A DNA stretch of 20,837 nucleotides from Chara braunii (Eukaryota > Streptophyta > Charophyceae > Charales > Characeae), in assembly GCA_003427395.1 (NCBI GenBank), contig BFEA01000368.1, positions 1,221,750 through 1,242,586 of the forward strand, written 5' to 3'. The position numbers and the translations under genes were made by a program. Shown here piece by piece: positions 17,335 through 20,837 of the stretch. The notes under the pieces are model-generated. The model was not told where the DNA came from and ran no database searches. It saw only the letters and a program-made list of their open reading frames with translations. Positions within the stretch are counted from its first letter, which is position 1; every line of letters starts with the position of its first letter.

Positions 17335-17943
17335 TTACTCGCTCGGCCCCAGCGGGGGAAAACATGTATAACGAAGCAGGGACTTTGTCCTATGAGGATG
17401 CGAGATGATGGAACAAACTGCAGAATGTACGAGATCATTATGCAGGAGCCGCTTGTAAAATGGAATATCGTTTTGCCCAAAGTCATGCACATAAGAAAGA
17501 GAAGAACAGAGAATTATATGCCGCATCATTAAAAGCATAAACACACCATAATCGTCAGTTGTCTGCTGTTGTGGGCCATGCAAGAAAATTCATGGCGGTT
17601 TTATAAACTGTCTGGAAACTTCGGGAGGAGTATCAAGCCAGTCGAGAATGTTGTGAAAGAGAGTGGGATGGTGGTTATTGTAGCTATCGTACGCATAAAT
17701 TTTGTGATGACGCATGTCGATGTATACAAGACCCCAATGTTCACCATATATATGCAGAGGCAAGAAAAGTTGATCGTATGAGAAGAGGGAGCGACCATTT
17801 GTATGCACATTTATAATATGATTACCAAGACGGAAGTCCTTGCGGGCTATGCCGAAGCTATATGTATAACTTGGAGTGATAAAAACAGACAAATGATTCT
17901 GCATTAACAATTCGACGTAGGTGTCAATACAACTGTTTGTGAT
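17335..17943 (-). pseudogene. Ulp1-like protease, copy 2, nucleophile replaced by Tyr
   Basis: From 17943 the frame reads TNSCIDTYVELLMQNHL ... FLPLHIYGEHWGLVYIDMRH, giving catalytic His (17739-17737), then IYAYDSYNN with Asp (17688-17686). The first frame ends in TGA after FIKPP (17590). One shift away LHGPQQQTTDDYGVFMLLMM follows, with Gln at -6 and Tyr (17550-17548) at the nucleophile position. The end, DIPFYKRLLHNDLV, aligns with copy 1. CTAG just before ATC at 17943 could be a splice acceptor, placing the missing Trp entry motif in an upstream exon that I did not find. No helicase precedes it, so it is either a free gene or a remnant of another element. Confidence 0.7.
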
Positions 17944-18396
17944 CTAGTTTGTATAATGGAATGACATGTATGCACACTAGAGACTGCGGCCCAAATGAGC
18001 ATCCATGAAAGCAAGACGGACGAAACGAAAAGAAGACGAGTCAGAAGATATAGCAGAACCGCACAACTGACACATGCACAACAAGGCAAAAAACATGAGA
18101 ACGCCTAACAATAAGCAAACCAAGGGCAACTGGCTGTGCGACAAAAAAAAAATTCATTTTCAGAAAAGCGAAAACAGAATATGATCATGAGTAGCTTTGT
18201 CGATAAATAAATGCAAGAAATAGTCCACGTAAAGAGTCAACAAAAAATGCATAACCACCAACGACGAAGTAAAACACGGCTGCAACAAAGGTCACAGGTG
18301 CCTTCATGTTTTTGTGAGGTTGAAATTTTGAGCATAACTAGGCGCATACCGGATGACAAAGACTAATGACAAATAATAATTACTCCCCATGTTGTA
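17944..18396. other. No gene recognised
   Basis: AT-rich spacer between Ulp1-like copy 2 (minus) and the plus-strand fragment. No further Ulp1 motif was found on the minus strand upstream of 17943. Confidence 0.35.
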
Positions 18397-18603
18397 ATGT
18401 CAGATTGTCATACCATTGCAATGATCATTCCAGCGGATCATGTTGTAATATACACAGCGAAAGATAAGGTTTGCAATTTTGAAGATATTATTACACCTTT
18501 ACATTTACATGGACAACAACGGGGCAATCAATGTCTGACATCATCAGCGAAGCAAGTTTTATCACCTTATTCTAGTTCTCATGATATATCTTCCCTCTTA
18601 TGA
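18397..18603 (+). pseudogene. Ulp1-like fragment, copy 3, eroded catalytic residues
   Basis: The plus-strand frame contains ADHVVIYTAKDK, then NFEDIITPLHLHGQQRGN. It aligns with about one residue of gap to copy 1 (ADYILNAFAGER ... FFPVHVNGKHW) and ungapped through the following 20 residues to copy 2 (LPLHIYGEHWGL). The catalytic His-Trp is Gln-Arg and the Asp position appears as Tyr. The rest after the stop at 18601-18603 could not be followed. It has the opposite orientation to the other two copies. The call rests on this short alignment alone. Confidence 0.45.
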
Positions 18604-19106
18604 CGATGACGTGGCCAAGCTTGAAAGAAACGAAGTTAACTTTTTTTGTCATGAGAAGACAAGCATTGTCTATGCACTGCGCTCACCGCACGGTATGAGT
18701 ATGACATCAAAAATGTATATTGACTTTGACAAGAGGGACGAATATCCAAGCGGAAGGAAAATAAGGGAGTGCGAGATGAAGACAGAGGACAAAGAAGGAC
18801 CCCGCATGCATTAATGTAACACCAATATGTCATGCCAAGAACAAACGAAGACATGACATTCCAGGTCAGCAGCTGAAAGACGAACAACCTATAAAAGGTA
18901 GCAAGTCGAAACTTCGTTGTGTATCCCAACAAAAACACGGCCCGTTCGTCCCCGTTCATTGTCAAAGTGACAGCTAAAACTATCTTCTCCTTCCAGCGCA
19001 AGACATGTCAAACGATTGAACCATGGACGTAGACCATGACAAAAGCGATCGCTAATGCAAAGCACATGCTCAGGCAAGGCGCCTAAGAAATCGAGCACAT
19101 CATGTG
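18604..19106. other. No gene recognised
   Basis: A plus-strand frame (to 18814) and minus-strand frames (18636-19001, 18889-19158) overlap here without recognisable motifs. A TATA-like CCTATAAAAGG at 18891-18901 is nearly palindromic. No gene can be assigned to it. Confidence 0.35.
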
Positions 19107-20069
19107 TTACCTCGAGAACCATCTGCGTTGAATGAACATAAAAAAAAGAATCCGACAACTCAAAGAGTCAAAGAAAATGGTGGAAAATATGCGTATCCTA
19201 TGTTCATGACATATGGGAGCTCGTAACATGGCACGAGCCGTGGCAACAACATAGAAACATGACGTGGCTGTTGCATGAGCCGTTTCATGAAAAAGATTGA
19301 AACTCCGCCGATATTTGTTGAAAGTTTGGCGGTTACAAGGACATACCGGGTTTTCGATGGAGCGTAACACGTCTTGTACAATGACCCCATAATACGGATG
19401 CGTAAGAAATTGTTCCGAGACATACGAATCCACAACATATAATGCAGTCCCGATGATATGAATGGAAAGGAAAGACATGGATATCAGAAGATCGATAAGA
19501 GACTGAACACGCGTCGTCTCCACTTCTCTGGCCCCTTCCGCTGGCCTCTCTTCGCCAAAATTATGTCTGTGTGTAAGAGGGAAAATGCAAACTGTAAATG
19601 GCAAGATTGTCTGCGTTGCAGAATCCGAAACAAAAAATCTACCAAGGAGCAAAGGCGTTGTAACAGGAAACGGCGCTGCCCGTGGGGCCACACGTTGTAT
19701 AAGGAGCCGGTTTGCTTGTATCCTTTGCCGAGCAAAAGACGAACTGTGTATGGTGGCATGAGCAGTGCGTGAAGACCATCTCGACGACAAGGACATAGAC
19801 ATCGACGAAGTAGCAGAGTTCAGCACGAATAACATGTGCACAACCGTCGGTTCTTCTGATGCCGATGCACGAAGAGATCCTGAAAGAGAAGCCTTTGCAC
19901 AAAACAAAATCAAAATAGTGTTATCCCACGAACCGTGCACCCAACATAAGAACCCTGCGCCCATCAGAAAGAAAAATACAGAATGCAAAAACAGATAAGG
20001 AATAAGCAAGGGCGATTCCCATAAGCAAAGACGTTTGTGGAAGCAGCTTATGAAGAACCATAAAAGCAT
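19107..20069 (-). CDS. Hypothetical protein, 320 codons, two hydrophobic segments
   Basis: The second longest open frame in the window and not a product of low-complexity DNA. ATG at 20069. Residues about 20-60 contain a hydrophobic stretch (LLIPYLFLHSVFFFLMGAGF and onward) that could be a membrane anchor. A Ser/Ala/Arg-rich middle follows, then a second hydrophobic stretch near residues 195-215 (LIDLLISMSFLSIHIIG), and a Cys- and Phe-containing C terminus ending IQRRWFSR. No family is recognised. Plus-strand and other minus-strand frames of up to 104 codons overlap it. At the window's base composition a frame this long is unlikely by chance, which is the main argument for it being, or having been, coding. 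Confidence 0.35.
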   Translation of the reverse strand: MLLWFFISCFHKRLCLWESPLLIPYLFLHSVFFFLMGAGFLCWVHGSWDNTILILFCAKASLSGSLRASASEEPTVVHMLFVLNSATSSMSMSLSSRWSSRTAHATIHSSSFARQRIQANRLLIQRVAPRAAPFPVTTPLLLGRFFVSDSATQTILPFTVCIFPLTHRHNFGEERPAEGAREVETTRVQSLIDLLISMSFLSIHIIGTALYVVDSYVSEQFLTHPYYGVIVQDVLRSIENPVCPCNRQTFNKYRRSFNLFHETAHATATSCFYVVATARAMLRAPICHEHRIRIFSTIFFDSLSCRILFFMFIQRRWFSR

Positions 20070-20837
20070 ATGCTATTTTGTCTTTATCCAGTTTATGCCC
20101 TATCCTAATACACTCAAAAGCAACAGCAGATGTTAATGTGTCGTATGTGCTATAATGGTTTCAATATATAAAGGAGATAATATAGAACCACCACGGCAGA
20201 AAAATTATGAGCGCTGAAGATATGGACCTGACATTCTCTGCCTTGCATTTTTGCGTTGATAGGGTCGAACCGTCCTGCCTTTAAAAAAGTAGTGCATGAG
20301 CTCAAGACCTTCACCATAACAAATGAAGGGCCCCAAGAGTAAGGATCGAACGCCTTGTAGCCATCGATACTGTCATGCTTGTGCTGTTATTCACATGACG
20401 ATAGTGGTTAATCGGTGTCTGTCGAGTCATCACAATGATCTTCAAGTGCAACGCAATGGCCATCATCCATAATTGGCTCCCGTCATGGTGGGGCGAGATA
20501 GGCGGGTGTTTTGAGAGGTACTTGTAGAGGAGAGAAAAATTGTCACGCCCGATGATTTAGGGGGAACAAGCGGTGAAAAAGGGAACCCTTTAAGCAAAGA
20601 AGGGAATGGGAAGGGAAAGGTTGGACTTTCCCAGGGCGGTTCAAATTGATGCTTTCGTTCTCCAGTCTCCTTCGGAGAAAATAGAAAAGGTGGCGGTTGG
20701 CCCGACGGACATCAAACCTGGCCTACATATGGATAGACTGAGAACAGTGAAAGTAGTATTGTGTCCCGACGTTGCCTACCAGGCAGGCCGCCCGGGTGAG
20801 CTTGTTTGACCGGGTGGCCTGGCCATGCAAAGGCGAA
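20070..20837. other. No gene recognised; right end
   Basis: AT-rich to about 20300 with a TATA-like TATATAAAGG at 20166-20175 (plus), then GC-richer. The only frame of note (plus, 20606-20809, 67 codons) has no motif. Any gene here would extend beyond the window. Confidence 0.35.

Noticed and set aside
1-20837. CRISPR arrays, rRNA, bacterial operons, viral genes
   Set aside because: No spaced identical repeats, no conserved rRNA segments, no ribosome-binding-site-led gene strings, and no capsid, polymerase or integrase motifs were seen on either strand.

Overview
The window reads as repeat-rich nuclear DNA of a eukaryote. It has long microsatellites, homopolymer runs, tandem repeats, one unresolved base (N at 2470) and many decayed transposon genes, and no operons, bacterial gene packing, rRNA, tRNA or CRISPR array. 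A plant- or alga-like host (possibly a charophyte or other green lineage) fits the Helitron type, the microsatellites and a bias toward CAG-to-TAG stops, but the sequence does not prove it.

The core, about 7.1-14.3 kb and all on the minus strand, is the coding part of a large decayed Helitron (rolling-circle DNA transposon). Read from high to low coordinates it contains: Arg/Glu-rich N-terminal repeats; a Cys-rich block followed by a DUF6570-like domain; a Helitron_like_N domain; a Rep nuclease with an HUH motif (His-Leu-His) and a two-tyrosine motif; an acidic/Ser-rich connector; and a PIF1-like helicase with a Walker A, DE box, GDxxQLPPV motif and C-terminal motifs. The same reading frame then runs on, through a few stops, across a Pro/Ser/His-rich linker into a Ulp1-like (C48 peptidase fold) domain. 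The frame is broken by roughly seven indels and about a dozen in-frame stops, mostly TAG. No inactivating gap in domain order was seen.

Downstream on the same strand are two diverged copies of an unrecognised protein (6312-6961 and 4641-5650) that share an 'LLRR-T-x-Y ... TTGHKY' core. A second Ulp1-like gene lies at 17.3-17.9 kb on the minus strand, and a third, more eroded fragment lies on the plus strand at 18.4 kb. In the two copies that still cover the active site, the nucleophile Cys is replaced by an aromatic residue (Phe or Tyr), while the His and the Gln at -6 are kept.

The left 4.6 kb hold tandem repeats (100 bp x2; about 185-265 bp x2), a long (GA)n and an (AC)n-rich tract, and no convincing gene. 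The stretch 14.3-17.3 kb holds diverged direct repeats around a plus-strand shard of a second Helitron. The right end has an unrecognised 320-codon open frame (19107-20069, minus) with two hydrophobic segments, then about 0.8 kb with nothing recognisable.
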